Assembly (NCBI RefSeq): GCF_000525915.1
Contig: NZ_AODH01000022.1
Span: 62,001 to 126,000 of the forward strand
Direction: 5' to 3'
DNA: 64,000 nt
Origin: Brochothrix campestris FSL F6-1037
GTDB lineage: Bacteria; Bacillota; Bacilli; Lactobacillales; Listeriaceae
Shown here: positions 44,948 through 56,542 of the stretch, in pieces
Layout: the number at the start of each line of letters is the position of its first letter
Position numbering within the stretch: position 1 is the stretch's first letter
Notes under the pieces: generated by a model
The model's input: the letters and a program-made list of their open reading frames with translations, nothing else
Databases searched by the model: none
Told to the model about the DNA's origin: nothing
Position numbers and translations under genes: made by a program

Positions 44948-44950
44948 TTA
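44794..44950 (-). repeat. mosaic 3'UTR repeat after glyA
   Basis: Three modules follow the glyA stop on the minus strand. TAAAAGTGATAGACCGTTTTAG and then TTGGAAGG resembles the start of the 118-bp repeat at 59 kb. TTTCAGTCTTATC resembles the pre-terminator motif. GTAGCCAAAGTCGC with GCGACTTTTGTTAC forms a stem and matches the degV copy; TACAATCTGACAGT is identical after the arcB-like gene. Confidence 0.5.
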
Positions 44951-46189
44951 GGCGTTCTCGTACAACGGAAACGTCTTGTTCAATTCAGCTACTGCCGCCG
45001 CAACTTCAGCATGCACAGCTTCATCTTCAGGATTCAACAATACTTTAGCAATCAATTGCCCCACTTGGTATGATGCCTGTTCATCAAAGCCTCGCGAGGT
45101 AATTGCAGCTGACCCTAACCGAATACCGCTCGTGATGAACGGACTCGCCGGATCAAACGGGATCGAGTTTTTATTCGTCGTAATACCAACCTCATCTAAA
45201 ATTCGTTCTGCGACTTTTCCTGTTAAATTAAACGAACGGGTATCGACTAATAGGAGATGGTTATCGGTACCACCTGTTAAAATTTCACCGCCCGCATCAG
45301 CAATCGCTCGACCTAATGCTTTTGCATTAATGATTACTTGTTTAGCATACGCTTTAAACGCCGGTTGTAACGCTTCACCAAAGGCAACTGCCTTCGCTGC
45401 AATCACATGCATCAACGGCCCCCCTTGCACACCAGGGAACAAGGTTTTATCAACTAACTTCGCATGTTCTTCCTTACATAAAATCAAACCACCACGCGGC
45501 CCACGCAATGTTTTATGTGTTGTAGACGTTACAAAATCAGCATAAGGCACTGGATTCTCATGTTCTCCTGCTGCAACAAGACCAGCGATATGTGCCATAT
45601 CAACTAGCAAATACGCCCCGACTTCATCAGCAATTTCACGGAACTTTTTAAAATCAATCGCACGCGGATACGCACTTGCACCAGCAATAATTAATTTCGG
45701 TTTATTCTCAAGCGCTTTTTCACGCACATCATTATAATCGATTTCCTTTGTTTCTGGATCAACACCATAGGCAGCAATATTGTAGTATTTCCCACTAAAG
45801 TTTACCGGACTACCGTGTGTTAAATGTCCACCATGCGCCAAATTCATCCCCAAAACGGTATCACCCGGTTCTAAAACAGCAAAATAAACAGTCATATTCG
45901 CTTGAGCGCCTGAATGGGGCTGTACATTAGCATGCTCAGCGCCAAACAATTGTTTCGCACGATCACGTGCAATATCTTCAACAACATCAACATGTTCACA
46001 ACCACCATAAAAACGGCGACCTGGATAACCTTCGGCATATTTATTCGTTAAGACAGATCCCTGCGCTTCCATCACCGCAGGACTAACAAAGTTTTCTGAA
46101 GCAATTAGCTCAATCTTTGCGCGTTGACGTTCTTGCTCGTGTTGAATCCCTTCAAAAACAGCTGGATCAGTTTGTGATAAAAATGACAT
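44948..46189 (-). CDS. glyA: serine hydroxymethyltransferase
   Basis: GlyA converts serine and tetrahydrofolate to glycine and methylene-THF. The 413-residue protein has [34 protein letters not shown] and the PLP Lys in [22 protein letters not shown] lies 10 bases before the ATG. It is monocistronic between sua5 and upp. Confidence 0.95.
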   Translation of the reverse strand: MSFLSQTDPAVFEGIQHEQERQRAKIELIASENFVSPAVMEAQGSVLTNKYAEGYPGRRFYGGCEHVDVVEDIARDRAKQLFGAEHANVQPHSGAQANMTVYFAVLEPGDTVLGMNLAHGGHLTHGSPVNFSGKYYNIAAYGVDPETKEIDYNDVREKALENKPKLIIAGASAYPRAIDFKKFREIADEVGAYLLVDMAHIAGLVAAGEHENPVPYADFVTSTTHKTLRGPRGGLILCKEEHAKLVDKTLFPGVQGGPLMHVIAAKAVAFGEALQPAFKAYAKQVIINAKALGRAIADAGGEILTGGTDNHLLLVDTRSFNLTGKVAERILDEVGITTNKNSIPFDPASPFITSGIRLGSAAITSRGFDEQASYQVGQLIAKVLLNPEDEAVHAEVAAAVAELNKTFPLYENA

Positions 46190-46306
46190 GTAATGTGTTC
46201 CTCCTTAGGATTACGCCCAATGAGCGTTTATTGACTACTATAGTAACAAGACATCAGCGCGGCGAGAACATGAGACACTCACCTGATGAGCTTGGTTTAC
46301 TTTTTA

Positions 46307-47338
46307 TCAGCGTGCGCTGGCCCGTAAATAACGATGCCCTGCCGCTTTTTCGAGACGATTCATGACCGCCTGACCAATGCCAGCTTCATCATATACCTCT
46401 GCTAGAATAACGGTCACTTCTTCATGATGATTAAACGCACGTAAACCATCATAGAGATGGGCTGCGACGCTCTCTAAATCAGTGGCTTGACCAGTTGAAA
46501 TATGGACATCACCTTTAAGCTCCGCTAATGTTTCATCTGTTGCTAAGACACCAACTACCTCGCCTTCAAGTCGAAAGAGATCGATACACGCTTGAAAATA
46601 AGCAGACGTCCCATCGACCAGATAAACAGGTGCTTGTGGCGCATAATGCGTATACTTCATACCTGGTGCCTTCGGTTTCTCAGTGGCATTTTTCAAACCG
46701 GCATCGGTTAATACCGGTCCAATAACCGCTTCTAACGCCTCTTTTGTCACACCACCTGGTCGTAAAATCACCGGTTTTTCACCCGTGCAGTCTACCACCG
46801 TCGATTCAACACCGACACCCGTGCTACCACCATCTAAAATACAAGCGATGCGACCATTTAAATCCTCTTGAACATGGCGTGCCTTTGTGGGCGAAGGTTT
46901 TCCTGATGTATTAGCACTCGGAGCAGCAATCGGCAATCCTGTTTCTTTTAACAAAGCTAGAGCTAATGGATGTGAAGGCATTCGCACCGCCACAGTCGCT
47001 AGTCCCGCCGTTACTTCCGGTGCTAACGCCCCATCTTTTACCGGCATCAGCAAGGTCAACGGCCCGGGCCAAAACGACTCCATCAATTGTTCCACTTGGT
47101 CCGATACTGTCGTTACAAATGCATCTAACTGATGACGTTCAGCAATATGAACAATCAGTGGATTATCTGATGGACGACCCTTAGCTTTATATATTTTTTT
47201 CACACTGCGTGATTGCGTCGCATCACCACCAAGCCCGTAGACTGTTTCGGTCGGAAAAGCGACCAACTCTCCCGCTTGCAGCGTTTGCGCCGCTGTCGCA
47301 ACCGCCGCTGTGCTCGCCTTTAAAAATACTGTCTCCAT
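46307..47338 (-). CDS. threonylcarbamoyl-AMP synthase (Sua5 type)
   Basis: This enzyme makes threonylcarbamoyl-AMP, the precursor of t6A at position 37 of ANN-decoding tRNAs. The 343-residue protein has a YrdC domain (about 10-200; VAFPTETVYGLGGDA, YKAKGRPSDNPLIVH) and the C-terminal Sua5 domain after the linker with PGMKYTHYAPQAP. It is the Bacillus ywlC equivalent. ywlE, which follows ywlC in relatives, is absent. Confidence 0.92.
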   Translation of the reverse strand: METVFLKASTAAVATAAQTLQAGELVAFPTETVYGLGGDATQSRSVKKIYKAKGRPSDNPLIVHIAERHQLDAFVTTVSDQVEQLMESFWPGPLTLLMPVKDGALAPEVTAGLATVAVRMPSHPLALALLKETGLPIAAPSANTSGKPSPTKARHVQEDLNGRIACILDGGSTGVGVESTVVDCTGEKPVILRPGGVTKEALEAVIGPVLTDAGLKNATEKPKAPGMKYTHYAPQAPVYLVDGTSAYFQACIDLFRLEGEVVGVLATDETLAELKGDVHISTGQATDLESVAAHLYDGLRAFNHHEEVTVILAEVYDEAGIGQAVMNRLEKAAGHRYLRASAR

Positions 47339-47571
47339 TTTTCATACATCCCTTCGTCTACATTCTATTTTAACGATGATTATTTCATTTGTCACTAAAT
47401 TTAAGTCTTTTTAACCAAAAAAACATCATCCCCAAACTAATACGCTTGACATCGTTCGTGTTTAGTAACTAAAAGCTACTCCAGGAGTTGTTTTTAACTA
47501 CTATAAAAAGATATAAAACGAACAATTACCATTCCAGTGAATTAACAAACAACTCCTACAATACACACAGC

Positions 47572-47770
47572 TTATGCACAGGCTGTGGATAACTTCCGGC
47601 CGGTTGTCAATTGCATGTGGATAATACTGTGTATAACTCCACGAACCTATTATATCCAACTTTGAAGCCATTAATAGCTGCTCAAAACCACCAAAGAAAA
47701 CGGTCTCTCTTTATCATAAATAACATTATTAGTTCAGTTATACCTAGGTTGTGGATAACCCTGTGGATTT
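47572..47770. promoter_or_regulatory. DnaA-box cluster
   Basis: Five sites match TTATNCACA: 47572-47580 (plus strand, TTATGCACA), 47584-47592, 47616-47624 and 47750-47758 (minus, all TTATCCACA), and 47628-47636 (minus, TTATACACA). A weaker AAATCCACA is at 47762-47770. Such density is far above chance. I recall that Bacillus subtilis has DnaA-box clusters outside oriC, one of them at ywlC, the same gene. Confidence 0.85.
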
Positions 47771-47783
47771 CTCCAAATAAAAC

Positions 47784-47809
47784 AAAAAGTTAGGGGGAGT
47801 TCCCCTAAC
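47784..47809 (-). terminator. terminator of tdk-prfA-prmC
   Basis: GTTAGGGG with CCCCTAAC is followed by five T on the minus strand, 13 bases after the prmC stop. Confidence 0.92.
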
Positions 47810-47821
47810 ATTTCTGTCCAT

Positions 47822-48670
47822 TTATGTTAACACTTCTTTAATTAGCAACATCCGATCATGTCCCGCTAAATCCTTTAACACCGTTACAGTTGCTGTCGGA
47901 TAATAACGATGCACCATTCGAGTTAATGCCTCACCTTGCTGATAACCGATTTCAAATGCCACAATCCCACCTGGCAATAACACCAATGGCAGTTGTTGTA
48001 ACATCCGTTCATACAACGCCAGCCCATCATCCGCAGCAAACAAAGCCAAATGCGGCTCGTACGCGATGACCGATTGATCCATCACCGCTGTTTCAGCAGC
48101 AGCAATATACGGTGGATTAGATACAATCACCGCCACTTTTCGTTGCTGATCAATTAGCGGCTGTAACAAGTCCCCTTCTAAAAAGGTTACCTCAGCAGCA
48201 AGTTCAGCTGCGTTTATACGCGCAACCGCAAGTGCTTCTGGGGATATATCCGTTGCGGTTACCAACAAATCCGGGCGCTCACTTTTTAAGCTCAGTGCGA
48301 TTGCACCACTACCGGTACCCACATCAACAACTGTCTCCAGACGCATCGCTGCCATTTCAGCTAACACCAGCTGGACAAGTTCTTCTGTTTCGGGTCGGGG
48401 AATTAGCACCGCTGGACTCACCTTAAAACGACGGCCATAAAACCACTCACTACCAGTGACGTACTGCACCGGTTCACCGTCTAATACACGGGATAAAGCT
48501 TGCTCTAATGCGTCAATTTGGACGTGAACCAATGCCACACCGCGCTTCATCATCACCTCAGTGTTGGTCCAGTCCAACAGTTGTCGCAGTAGCACGTCGG
48601 CCATCGACTGTTCAAGCCCTGCCTCTTGTAGCCGTTGCTTTGCTTGGCGAAGCCATTCAAAAACTGTCAT
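47822..48670 (-). CDS. prmC: release factor glutamine methyltransferase PrmC
   Basis: PrmC methylates the Gln of the GGQ motif of RF1 and RF2. The 282-residue protein has PVQYVTGSEWFYGR, SAM-binding VVDVGTGSGAIALSL and catalytic NPPYIA. Its ATG overlaps the prfA stop (TAATG), so it is translated with its substrate. Confidence 0.93.
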   Translation of the reverse strand: MTVFEWLRQAKQRLQEAGLEQSMADVLLRQLLDWTNTEVMMKRGVALVHVQIDALEQALSRVLDGEPVQYVTGSEWFYGRRFKVSPAVLIPRPETEELVQLVLAEMAAMRLETVVDVGTGSGAIALSLKSERPDLLVTATDISPEALAVARINAAELAAEVTFLEGDLLQPLIDQQRKVAVIVSNPPYIAAAETAVMDQSVIAYEPHLALFAADDGLALYERMLQQLPLVLLPGGIVAFEIGYQQGEALTRMVHRYYPTATVTVLKDLAGHDRMLLIKEVLT

Positions 48671-49740
48671 TATTTCATTAAGCTTTCAAGTTTACTCGTT
48701 TGATCTTCTAAAATTAACGCATCGATGAACTCATCAATTTTACCTGTTAAAATTTGATCTAATTTTTGAATCGTTAATCCGATCCGGTGATCTGTTACAC
48801 GGTTTTGCGGGAAGTTATATGTACGAATCCGTTCTGAACGATCGCCTGTCCCTACCGCTGACTTACGTGTTTCATCAATTTCACTTTGAATTTCAGAAGA
48901 AATCTTATCGTACACACGGGCCCGTAATACTTTAAAGGCTTTTTCACGGTTCTTCAATTGCGACCGTTCATCTTGCATCGCAACAGCAATCCCCGTCGGA
49001 AGGTGCGTTAACCGAACAGCCGAAGCTGTTTTATTAACATGCTGACCACCCGCACCACTTGCATGATAAATATCAATCCGTACATCATTATCAGCGATTT
49101 GAATATCGACTTCTTCCGCTTCAGGCATCACAGCTACTGTTGCTGTCGACGTATGAATCCGACCACCAGATTCGGTTTCAGGCACACGTTGTACACGGTG
49201 CGCACCGTTCTCGTATTTCAAACGCGAGTATGCCCCTTGCCCAGTAATCATTGCAGATACTTCTTTGTAGCCACCGACACCAGTTTCGTTTGAATCTAAG
49301 ATTTCAATTTTCCAACCGTTGCTCTCTACATAACGCGCGTACATATTAAAAAGATCACCTGCAAATAAAGCAGCTTCATCCCCACCTGCTGCGCCGCGAA
49401 TTTCAATAATAACGTTTTTATCATCATTTGGATCTTTTGGTAACAAGAGAATTTTGAGCGCTTGCTCTAGCTCGGTATTTTCTTCAACCAGTTCAGCCAC
49501 TTCCATTTTCACAAGCTCTCGCATTTCATCGTCTAATTTTTCATTAAACATGTCTTTCGCACCCGCTAATTGTTCTTGCACTTCTTTATAACGGCGATAA
49601 ACACGTACCGTTTCGGCATGTGATGCCTGTTCTTTTGAATAATCACGTAATTTATTTGAATCGCTCGTTACGGCTGGATCACTTAATAATTCATTCAATT
49701 CTTCATAACGGTCTTCTACCATCTGTAATCGATCGTACAT
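48670..49740 (-). CDS. prfA: peptide chain release factor 1
   Basis: RF1 ends translation at UAA and UAG. The 356-residue protein has a P-x-T recognition region ([14 protein letters not shown]) and GGQ in [13 protein letters not shown]. This is the release factor, not the Listeria virulence regulator that shares the symbol. Its ATG overlaps the tdk stop (TAATG). Confidence 0.95.
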   Translation of the reverse strand: MYDRLQMVEDRYEELNELLSDPAVTSDSNKLRDYSKEQASHAETVRVYRRYKEVQEQLAGAKDMFNEKLDDEMRELVKMEVAELVEENTELEQALKILLLPKDPNDDKNVIIEIRGAAGGDEAALFAGDLFNMYARYVESNGWKIEILDSNETGVGGYKEVSAMITGQGAYSRLKYENGAHRVQRVPETESGGRIHTSTATVAVMPEAEEVDIQIADNDVRIDIYHASGAGGQHVNKTASAVRLTHLPTGIAVAMQDERSQLKNREKAFKVLRARVYDKISSEIQSEIDETRKSAVGTGDRSERIRTYNFPQNRVTDHRIGLTIQKLDQILTGKIDEFIDALILEDQTSKLESLMK

Positions 49741-50333
49741 TAGCTAATCGCTCCTTCTTTATCAATTGGTGGACACTTGTAACAGTGTCGACACACCGGA
49801 TAATAACTTTCATTACCCGCAATGTGTATTTGTTCGCCACCGTAATTCGGTTGGCCATCGGCGCTGATACGTAAGTTCATAATCGCTTTCTTTTCACAAA
49901 ACCAACAAATCGTTTTAATTTCTTCGATTTTATCAGCGTAAACCAGCAAGTATTTTGAGCCTTCAAATAATTCATTGCGCGAATCATTTTTCAGCCCGAA
50001 ACACATGACCGGAATTTTCAATTCATCGACGACGCGTGCCATTTGTTCGACATGTTGTTTCGTAACGAATTGCGCTTCATCAAAAAGCACACAGTATATT
50101 TTTTCACCCAATGCGCTAACAATGTCATAAATATTGGTCGTTTCACCCACAGCTATCGCTTCACGTTTCATCCCAATACGACTCGACACGTAACCAACTC
50201 CATCGCGATCATCCACGCTCGACGTTAAAATCAACACTCTTTTATGTTGTTCTTCATAGTTATGAGCCACTTTCAAAATTTCAATTGTTTTACCACTGTT
50301 CATTGCACCGTATCTGAAAAATAATTGCGCCAT
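49740..50333 (-). CDS. tdk: thymidine kinase
   Basis: Tdk phosphorylates thymidine to dTMP. The 197-residue type II enzyme has P-loop GAMNSGKT (about 9-16), LFDEAQFV with the catalytic Glu, and the zinc lasso CWFCEKK plus CRHCYKC. It opens the tdk-prfA-prmC operon, with one-base overlaps between the genes. Confidence 0.94.
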   Translation of the reverse strand: MAQLFFRYGAMNSGKTIEILKVAHNYEEQHKRVLILTSSVDDRDGVGYVSSRIGMKREAIAVGETTNIYDIVSALGEKIYCVLFDEAQFVTKQHVEQMARVVDELKIPVMCFGLKNDSRNELFEGSKYLLVYADKIEEIKTICWFCEKKAIMNLRISADGQPNYGGEQIHIAGNESYYPVCRHCYKCPPIDKEGAIS

Positions 50334-50440
50334 CTTCTCGACCCCTTACGTCATCTATTCTCGTTCTTTATTATACAAGCTATAGCAACGGATAACTACC
50401 CCTTATTCATCACGCACTGTTGGCTCCCCCACTAAACTAA

Positions 50441-50490
50441 ACAAAGAACACCCCTTATGTAGGTAGCTCCCTTCATAAGAGGTGTTCTTA
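50441..50490 (-). terminator. terminator of rpmE2
   Basis: GAACACCTCTTATG pairs with CATAAGGGGTGTTC (one mismatch or wobble) on the minus strand, followed by a short T-rich tail. Confidence 0.7.
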
Positions 50491-50534
50491 ATTAGGCTAT
50501 ATGCAAGAAGCCCTTATCATCACTTAGACGATAA

Positions 50535-50780
50535 TTATTTGATGCCGTATTTTTTGTTGAATCGATCAACACGTCCGTCAGCAGCAGCATGTTTTTGTTT
50601 ACCTGTGTAGAACGGGTGAGAATCAGAACTGATCTCAACACGAATTACTGGGTATTCGTTACCATCTTCCCATACGATTGTTTCATCTGAAGTACGAGTA
50701 GAACCAGTTAAAAATTTGAAGTCCGTCGATGAATCCATAAATACTACTTTATTATAAGCTGGGTGGATACCTTTTTTCAT
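50535..50780 (-). CDS. rpmE2: ribosomal protein L31 type B
   Basis: This is the zinc-free form of 50S protein L31. The 81-residue protein starts [14 protein letters not shown] (ATG 50780 after AAAGGAGTG) and has no cysteine, which defines type B. It has [20 protein letters not shown] near the end. In many bacteria type B is induced under zinc limitation, but in Listeriaceae it is the only rpmE I know at this locus; I see no clear Zur box. Confidence 0.93.
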   Translation of the reverse strand: MKKGIHPAYNKVVFMDSSTDFKFLTGSTRTSDETIVWEDGNEYPVIRVEISSDSHPFYTGKQKHAAADGRVDRFNKKYGIK

Positions 50781-50851
50781 GATTGTTTTCACTCCTTTGC
50801 CCTGAATCATCTGAAACAGAGTTATTTTACGGCCAATTGGCACATAATATG

Positions 50852-50880
50852 ATTATACTATGCGCACGTCAAATTTGCAA
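50852..50880 (-). promoter_or_regulatory. promoter of rpmE2
   Basis: -35 TTGCAA (50875-50880), 17-base spacer and a perfect -10 TATAAT (50852-50857) on the minus strand, about 70 bases before the rpmE2 ATG. Confidence 0.75.
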
Positions 50881-50926
50881 ATAAACGTTTCACTTCTACA
50901 ATCATATCAACAAAGATGAACCCTCG

Positions 50927-52186
50927 CTATTTTTTGTTGATTCGTTCAAAAAAAGCCTCATTTGTTTTCGTTTTCTTTATGTATGTAATAAAACGATTCG
51001 TTAATTCTAAGCTATCGCCTTGAAACGGCATTGCCTTACGCAACTGCCACAGCTGTTCTAACTTATCTTTCGGTAATAATAAGTCTTCACGTCTCGTACC
51101 TGAAGATTTAATATCAATCGCTGGAAAAATACGCCGTTCAGCTAATTGCCGCGCTAAATGAAGTTCCATGTTGCCCGTTCCTTTGAACTCCTCATAAATA
51201 ATATCGTCCATCCGTGAACCTGTATCAACTAAGGCAGTGGCAATAATCGTCAAACTGCCACCTTCTTCAATATTACGCGCAGCTCCAAAGAACCGCTTCG
51301 GTCGATGAAAGGCTGCCGGATCAATCCCACCAGATAGCGTTCGACCACTAGGAGGAACAACTAAGTTGTAGGCCCGAGCAAGTCGGGTAATGCTATCCAT
51401 TAAAATAATAACATCTTTCTTTTGTTCGACTAAACGCTTTGCACGTTCAAGTACTAATTCAGCAATCCGCACGTGATTTTCGGGCAATTCGTCAAAAGTC
51501 GAGCTCACCACTTCCGCATTAACCGACCGTTCAATGTCAGTCACTTCTTCGGGGCGTTCATCAATTAAAAGCATGATTAACTCGGCTTGCGGATGATTCA
51601 CACTAATAGCATTTGCAATTGCCTTCAGCATCATCGTTTTCCCTGCCTTTGGTTGGGCGACAATCAAGCCGCGTTGCCCAAAGCCAATCGGAGCAACCAT
51701 ATCAATCATTCGCGCCGACACTGCACCTGGGTCAGATTCAAGCACCATGTGTTTGTCGGGATAGAGCGCCTTCAACACTGGGAAATGCAGTCGTTTCTTC
51801 GCTTCGTCAGGATTTTCACCATTAACGGCAACAACCTTAAGTAAACCTGCATACCGTTCCGATTCTTTCGGCGGTCTGACCTTCCCTTGAACCTTATCAC
51901 CATTACGTAATTCAAAACGTCTTATTTGCGAGGCCGAAATATAAATATCCGCTGCACTCGACGCGTAGTTAATCGGTCGTAAAAAACCAAAGCCTTCATT
52001 CGGAATAATGTCTAACACACCGTCCATAAAGGCAAAGCCATCATTTTCAACATTCACTTTGATGATTTCTAAAATAAGTTCACGTTTCGATAACTTACTA
52101 ACATTCGATAAGCCAAATGACTTTGCCAATGTATATAATTCCTTCACCGTTTGTCGTTCTAATTGACTCATTGACATCTCTGCCAT
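50927..52186 (-). CDS. rho: transcription termination factor Rho
   Basis: Rho is a hexameric RNA helicase that ends transcription. The 419-residue protein has the N-terminal helical domain, the cold-shock RNA-binding fold ([19 protein letters not shown]), Walker A QPKAGKTM (about 177-184), Walker [17 protein letters not shown] and the secondary site [10 protein letters not shown]. It follows murZ by 25 bases. Confidence 0.95.
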   Translation of the reverse strand: MAEMSMSQLERQTVKELYTLAKSFGLSNVSKLSKRELILEIIKVNVENDGFAFMDGVLDIIPNEGFGFLRPINYASSAADIYISASQIRRFELRNGDKVQGKVRPPKESERYAGLLKVVAVNGENPDEAKKRLHFPVLKALYPDKHMVLESDPGAVSARMIDMVAPIGFGQRGLIVAQPKAGKTMMLKAIANAISVNHPQAELIMLLIDERPEEVTDIERSVNAEVVSSTFDELPENHVRIAELVLERAKRLVEQKKDVIILMDSITRLARAYNLVVPPSGRTLSGGIDPAAFHRPKRFFGAARNIEEGGSLTIIATALVDTGSRMDDIIYEEFKGTGNMELHLARQLAERRIFPAIDIKSSGTRREDLLLPKDKLEQLWQLRKAMPFQGDSLELTNRFITYIKKTKTNEAFFERINKK

Positions 52187-52211
52187 TCAATTCACACCTT
52201 TATAAGTATTT

Positions 52212-53477
52212 TCAAAAAGGTATCCGCTCAATGTCGGCACCCAAACCACTCAATTTTTCAACAATATGTGCATACCCTCGTTCAATATGAGCAATTTCTT
52301 GTACTACTGTAACACCATCAGCCATCAATCCGGCTGTTACAAGCGCTGCACCAGCTCTTAAATCAGATGCCGTCACAATGGCACCTGAAAGTCGTTGCGA
52401 ACTGCGAACAATCGCAGTTCGACCTTCCACATTAATAACCGCACCCATCCGTTTCAATTCATCAACCTGTTTAAAACGGGCCGAATAAATCGTATCGGTC
52501 ACTAACGCAGTACCTTCTACCTGTGTTAGCAAAGTTAAAAAGGGTTGTTGCAAATCCGTCGGAAAACCGGGATAAGCCATCGCTTGAATATCTACCGCCT
52601 TTAACGGAGCTTTTCGCGGATGAACGCTAATGAAATCTTCGCCTCGTTCAATCTGCACACCACTTTCGCGTAGTTTTGCAACCACCGGCTCAAGATGTTC
52701 TGCAATCACATTGTTAAGACGGACGTCACCATTCGTTGCGGCAGCCATGATTAAATAAGTACCCGCTTCAATCCGATCGGGAATAACAGTATGTTCGCAC
52801 CCATGGAGACGGGGAACTCCGATAATCCGAATACGATTTGTTCCCGCACCAATAATGCGTCCACCCATCTGGTTCAACAACGAGGCCACATCAACAATTT
52901 CCGGTTCCATCGCAGCATTCTCAATCACAGTTTGACCATCCGCCTTAACAGCTGCTAGCATTAAGTTAATCGTTGCCCCAACGCTTGCTGTATCCAAATA
53001 GATACGAGCACCTTCTAGATGTTCCGCTCGCAAATAAATGGCGCCTTGCTCGTTTGTGACCCTCGCCCCGAGCGCTTCAAACCCTTTAACGTGTTGATCA
53101 ATCGGGCGCGGCCCTAAATAACACCCCCCCGGCAAACCGACAACCGCCTCATGAAAACGACCAAGCATCGCCCCCATTAAATAATAAGAAGCACGTAGTT
53201 TCTTGACATTCCCTTCAGGCAAAGGCATCGCGACCATTGGGCGCGGGTCAATCTCAAAAACACCCGCAGACAACTGTGTAACGATACCCCCGAGTTCTCT
53301 TAAAATCGCAAATAACGTTTTTGTATCAGCGATATTTGGCACATCTTTTAAAACGACAGGCTCATCGCCTAAAATCAATGCCGGAATTAAAGCCACCGCA
53401 CTGTTTTTTGAACCATCGATGGTCAGTTGACCTTTAAGCGGAATACCTCCGCGAATTGAAAATACATCCTTAGTCAT
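52212..53477 (-). CDS. murZ: UDP-GlcNAc 1-carboxyvinyltransferase MurZ (second MurA)
   Basis: MurZ catalyses the same enolpyruvyl transfer as MurA. The 421-residue protein has [31 protein letters not shown] with the fosfomycin-reactive Cys, and [12 protein letters not shown]. Two such paralogues are normal in Firmicutes, and the murZ-rho-rpmE order is that of Bacillus and Listeria. AAAGGAG precedes the ATG. Confidence 0.93.
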   Translation of the reverse strand: MTKDVFSIRGGIPLKGQLTIDGSKNSAVALIPALILGDEPVVLKDVPNIADTKTLFAILRELGGIVTQLSAGVFEIDPRPMVAMPLPEGNVKKLRASYYLMGAMLGRFHEAVVGLPGGCYLGPRPIDQHVKGFEALGARVTNEQGAIYLRAEHLEGARIYLDTASVGATINLMLAAVKADGQTVIENAAMEPEIVDVASLLNQMGGRIIGAGTNRIRIIGVPRLHGCEHTVIPDRIEAGTYLIMAAATNGDVRLNNVIAEHLEPVVAKLRESGVQIERGEDFISVHPRKAPLKAVDIQAMAYPGFPTDLQQPFLTLLTQVEGTALVTDTIYSARFKQVDELKRMGAVINVEGRTAIVRSSQRLSGAIVTASDLRAGAALVTAGLMADGVTVVQEIAHIERGYAHIVEKLSGLGADIERIPF

Positions 53478-53939
53478 AGCGTCTCCTTTTCGACTTGCAA
53501 ATTTAGCTACTGCTGGGCAAAAAACTAAAACGTATCACTATACTATTCTTTTATAAGTATACCATTACCCACTGCTTTTGTATTTTGATTCTATCAGTTA
53601 GTCCCTTCCAAACAGCTACTGTAAAAAAAGTGATAAGCGCCAATGGCGATTATCACTTTGAGACTGAATAGAAATGCTGTTACAGGCCATCAATGCGTGC
53701 ATTCTCGGAATCGAGTATTATCTGTACGCGAGTGCTTATTTTCCATCGCTAACAAAGCGCTTGAAATTCACGTGCTGTTAACTGATGCGACTAGAGGCTA
53801 GAACCATATTACGCTTCAGTCTGACCATCTCCTATAAAAAGTCGAATTATACAGCTTTTTCCTCTCATACTACTCCAAGCGCCTTCAACTGCAAGATGTA
53901 AAAAAACAGTCGAACCATCCCCAGTTACCAGCACGAAGC
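53478..53939. other. pyrG-murZ intergenic region with repeat modules
   Basis: This 462-base gap has no gene. After the pyrG stop (minus strand) come AAAAAGCTGTATAATTCGAC and ATCTTGCAG, like the degV and glyA modules; then a stretch around 53700-53800 with TTAGCGATGGAAAATAAGC, like the 59-kb repeat; then CATTTCTATTCAGTCTC and the terminator. The murZ promoter lies below 53600. Confidence 0.5.
53623..53656 (-). terminator. terminator of pyrG
   Basis: GTGATAATCGCC-ATT-GGCGCTTATCAC (one wobble) is followed by seven T on the minus strand, about 285 bases after the pyrG stop. Confidence 0.92.
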
Positions 53940-55556
<1,617 letters not shown>

Positions 55557-55600
55557 TTACTGTTCCTGATTATTATTAAAATACTATACCCCTCAAACAC

Positions 55601-55724
55601 AAAAAAAGTGCCCCTTTGCTTCAAAAATAAGCAAGGGAGCACTTTCGTACGTTCGTATAGTTGTCCTCACATTAACTGTAAGGAGCCCATAGAGAATATT
55701 ACCGAATAACCATAAAAAGGTCAA
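55601..55724 (-). promoter_or_regulatory. pyrG promoter and reiterative-initiation attenuator
   Basis: On the minus strand -35 TTGACC (55719-55724), 17-base spacer, -10 TAATAT (55696-55701) and 7 bases lead to a +1 of GGGCTCC (55688). The leader then forms a terminator, AAAGTGCTCCCTTGCTT (55645-55629) with AAGCAAAGGGGCACTTT (55621-55605) and seven T. The 5' arm has CTCCCTT. In Bacillus, low CTP makes polymerase stutter G at GGGC; the poly-G pairs with this C/U-rich arm and prevents termination. All parts are present here. Confidence 0.92.
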
Positions 55725-55737
55725 GCGATAACATCGA

Positions 55738-56244
55738 CTAAATTTCTTCTTTGTCGTCGACGATTGTTAAATCGCCTTCAATGCCGTCTGGCAAATGATC
55801 TTTTAAATCGCCATCGATATCGTCATCATCCGCATTTTTATCAGATAAAACAAGTGGTTCTTCACCGAGTTCTGGTTCTTTCTCTTCGAAATCTTCTTCT
55901 TCTTCGATTTCAACCTCAGCTTCAGCCGTTGCTGCTTTTTTACGACGTTTTTTAGGCTTCGCTAACTCTTGTACTTCTTCATCAATCGCATCAAGTGGGT
56001 ACCAATCACGTAAGCCCCAAGTGTTATGACCTAATGAGATAAACGTGCCCGCTGTGTTTAAGTCTGTGTAGAATTGCACTAAGCGTTCTTCCAATTCAGC
56101 ATCGCTGAAACCTTTAAATTCTTTCATTACCGCAACGAGTTCTTTAAACGGCATAACTTCTTTTTTCTCATCCAAAATATGGAAAGCAAGCTCAATCATT
56201 GCCATTTCATTGCGTTGTTCGTCAGTCAAATGATTCAAGATCAA
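55738..56244 (-). CDS. rpoE: RNA polymerase delta subunit
   Basis: Delta increases RNA polymerase recycling and transcription specificity in Firmicutes. The protein (about 168 residues) has a folded N-terminal HARE-like domain (about 1-90; FYTDLNTAGTFISLGHNTWGL) and a disordered acidic tail, after a basic KPKKRRKKAA patch. TTG 56244 lies 10 bases after AAAGGA and gives the same N-terminal length as Bacillus RpoE; GTG 56253 is nearly on the ribosome site. pyrG follows through the attenuator. Confidence 0.9.
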   Translation of the reverse strand: MILNHLTDEQRNEMAMIELAFHILDEKKEVMPFKELVAVMKEFKGFSDAELEERLVQFYTDLNTAGTFISLGHNTWGLRDWYPLDAIDEEVQELAKPKKRRKKAATAEAEVEIEEEEDFEEKEPELGEEPLVLSDKNADDDDIDGDLKDHLPDGIEGDLTIVDDKEEI

Positions 56245-56381
56245 AATCGACACGTCCTTTCAAATTTACATCCATCACTGTTTTATACCTACGTTATATC
56301 TGTTTATGAGAGATATTTTTAGGGCAAAAACCATAGTTTGTCTATTTTATACAATATATATTCAATTCTACTATAGTTTCA

Positions 56382-56528
56382 CTATTTTTTCAACAATTCC
56401 CAACTCAAAACAAACAGTAAGGCACTGAGTAGCATTAAAGGTATTGATCCTAACATTTTGTCATACACAAAATAGAGTGCAATGCTAAATGTAATAAATA
56501 AACCGAGCCAAACGATGCCTTTTTTCAC
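56382..56528 (-). CDS. 48-residue two-helix membrane protein
   Basis: I do not recognise this small gene. GTG 56528 follows GAGGTGATTAGG and starts 15 bases after the argS stop, so it is probably cotranscribed with argS. The protein begins MKKGIVWLGLFITFSIAL and has two hydrophobic stretches (about 4-20 and 26-44) and a basic end (LLKK). A ribosome site, two clean helices and position support it; a chance frame of this length remains possible. Confidence 0.5.
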   Translation of the reverse strand: MKKGIVWLGLFITFSIALYFVYDKMLGSIPLMLLSALLFVLSWELLKK

Positions 56529-56542
56529 CCTAATCACCTCAA

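Larger units (their letters stand above)
47339..47821. other. sua5-prmC intergenic region
   Basis: This 483-base gap has no gene. It contains the DnaA-box cluster (47572-47770) and the prmC terminator. The rest is AT-rich and should hold the sua5 promoter. Confidence 0.6.

Noticed and set aside
48670-49740. PrfA as the Listeria virulence regulator
   Set aside because: The GGQ motif and the tdk-prmC neighbours show that this is release factor 1.
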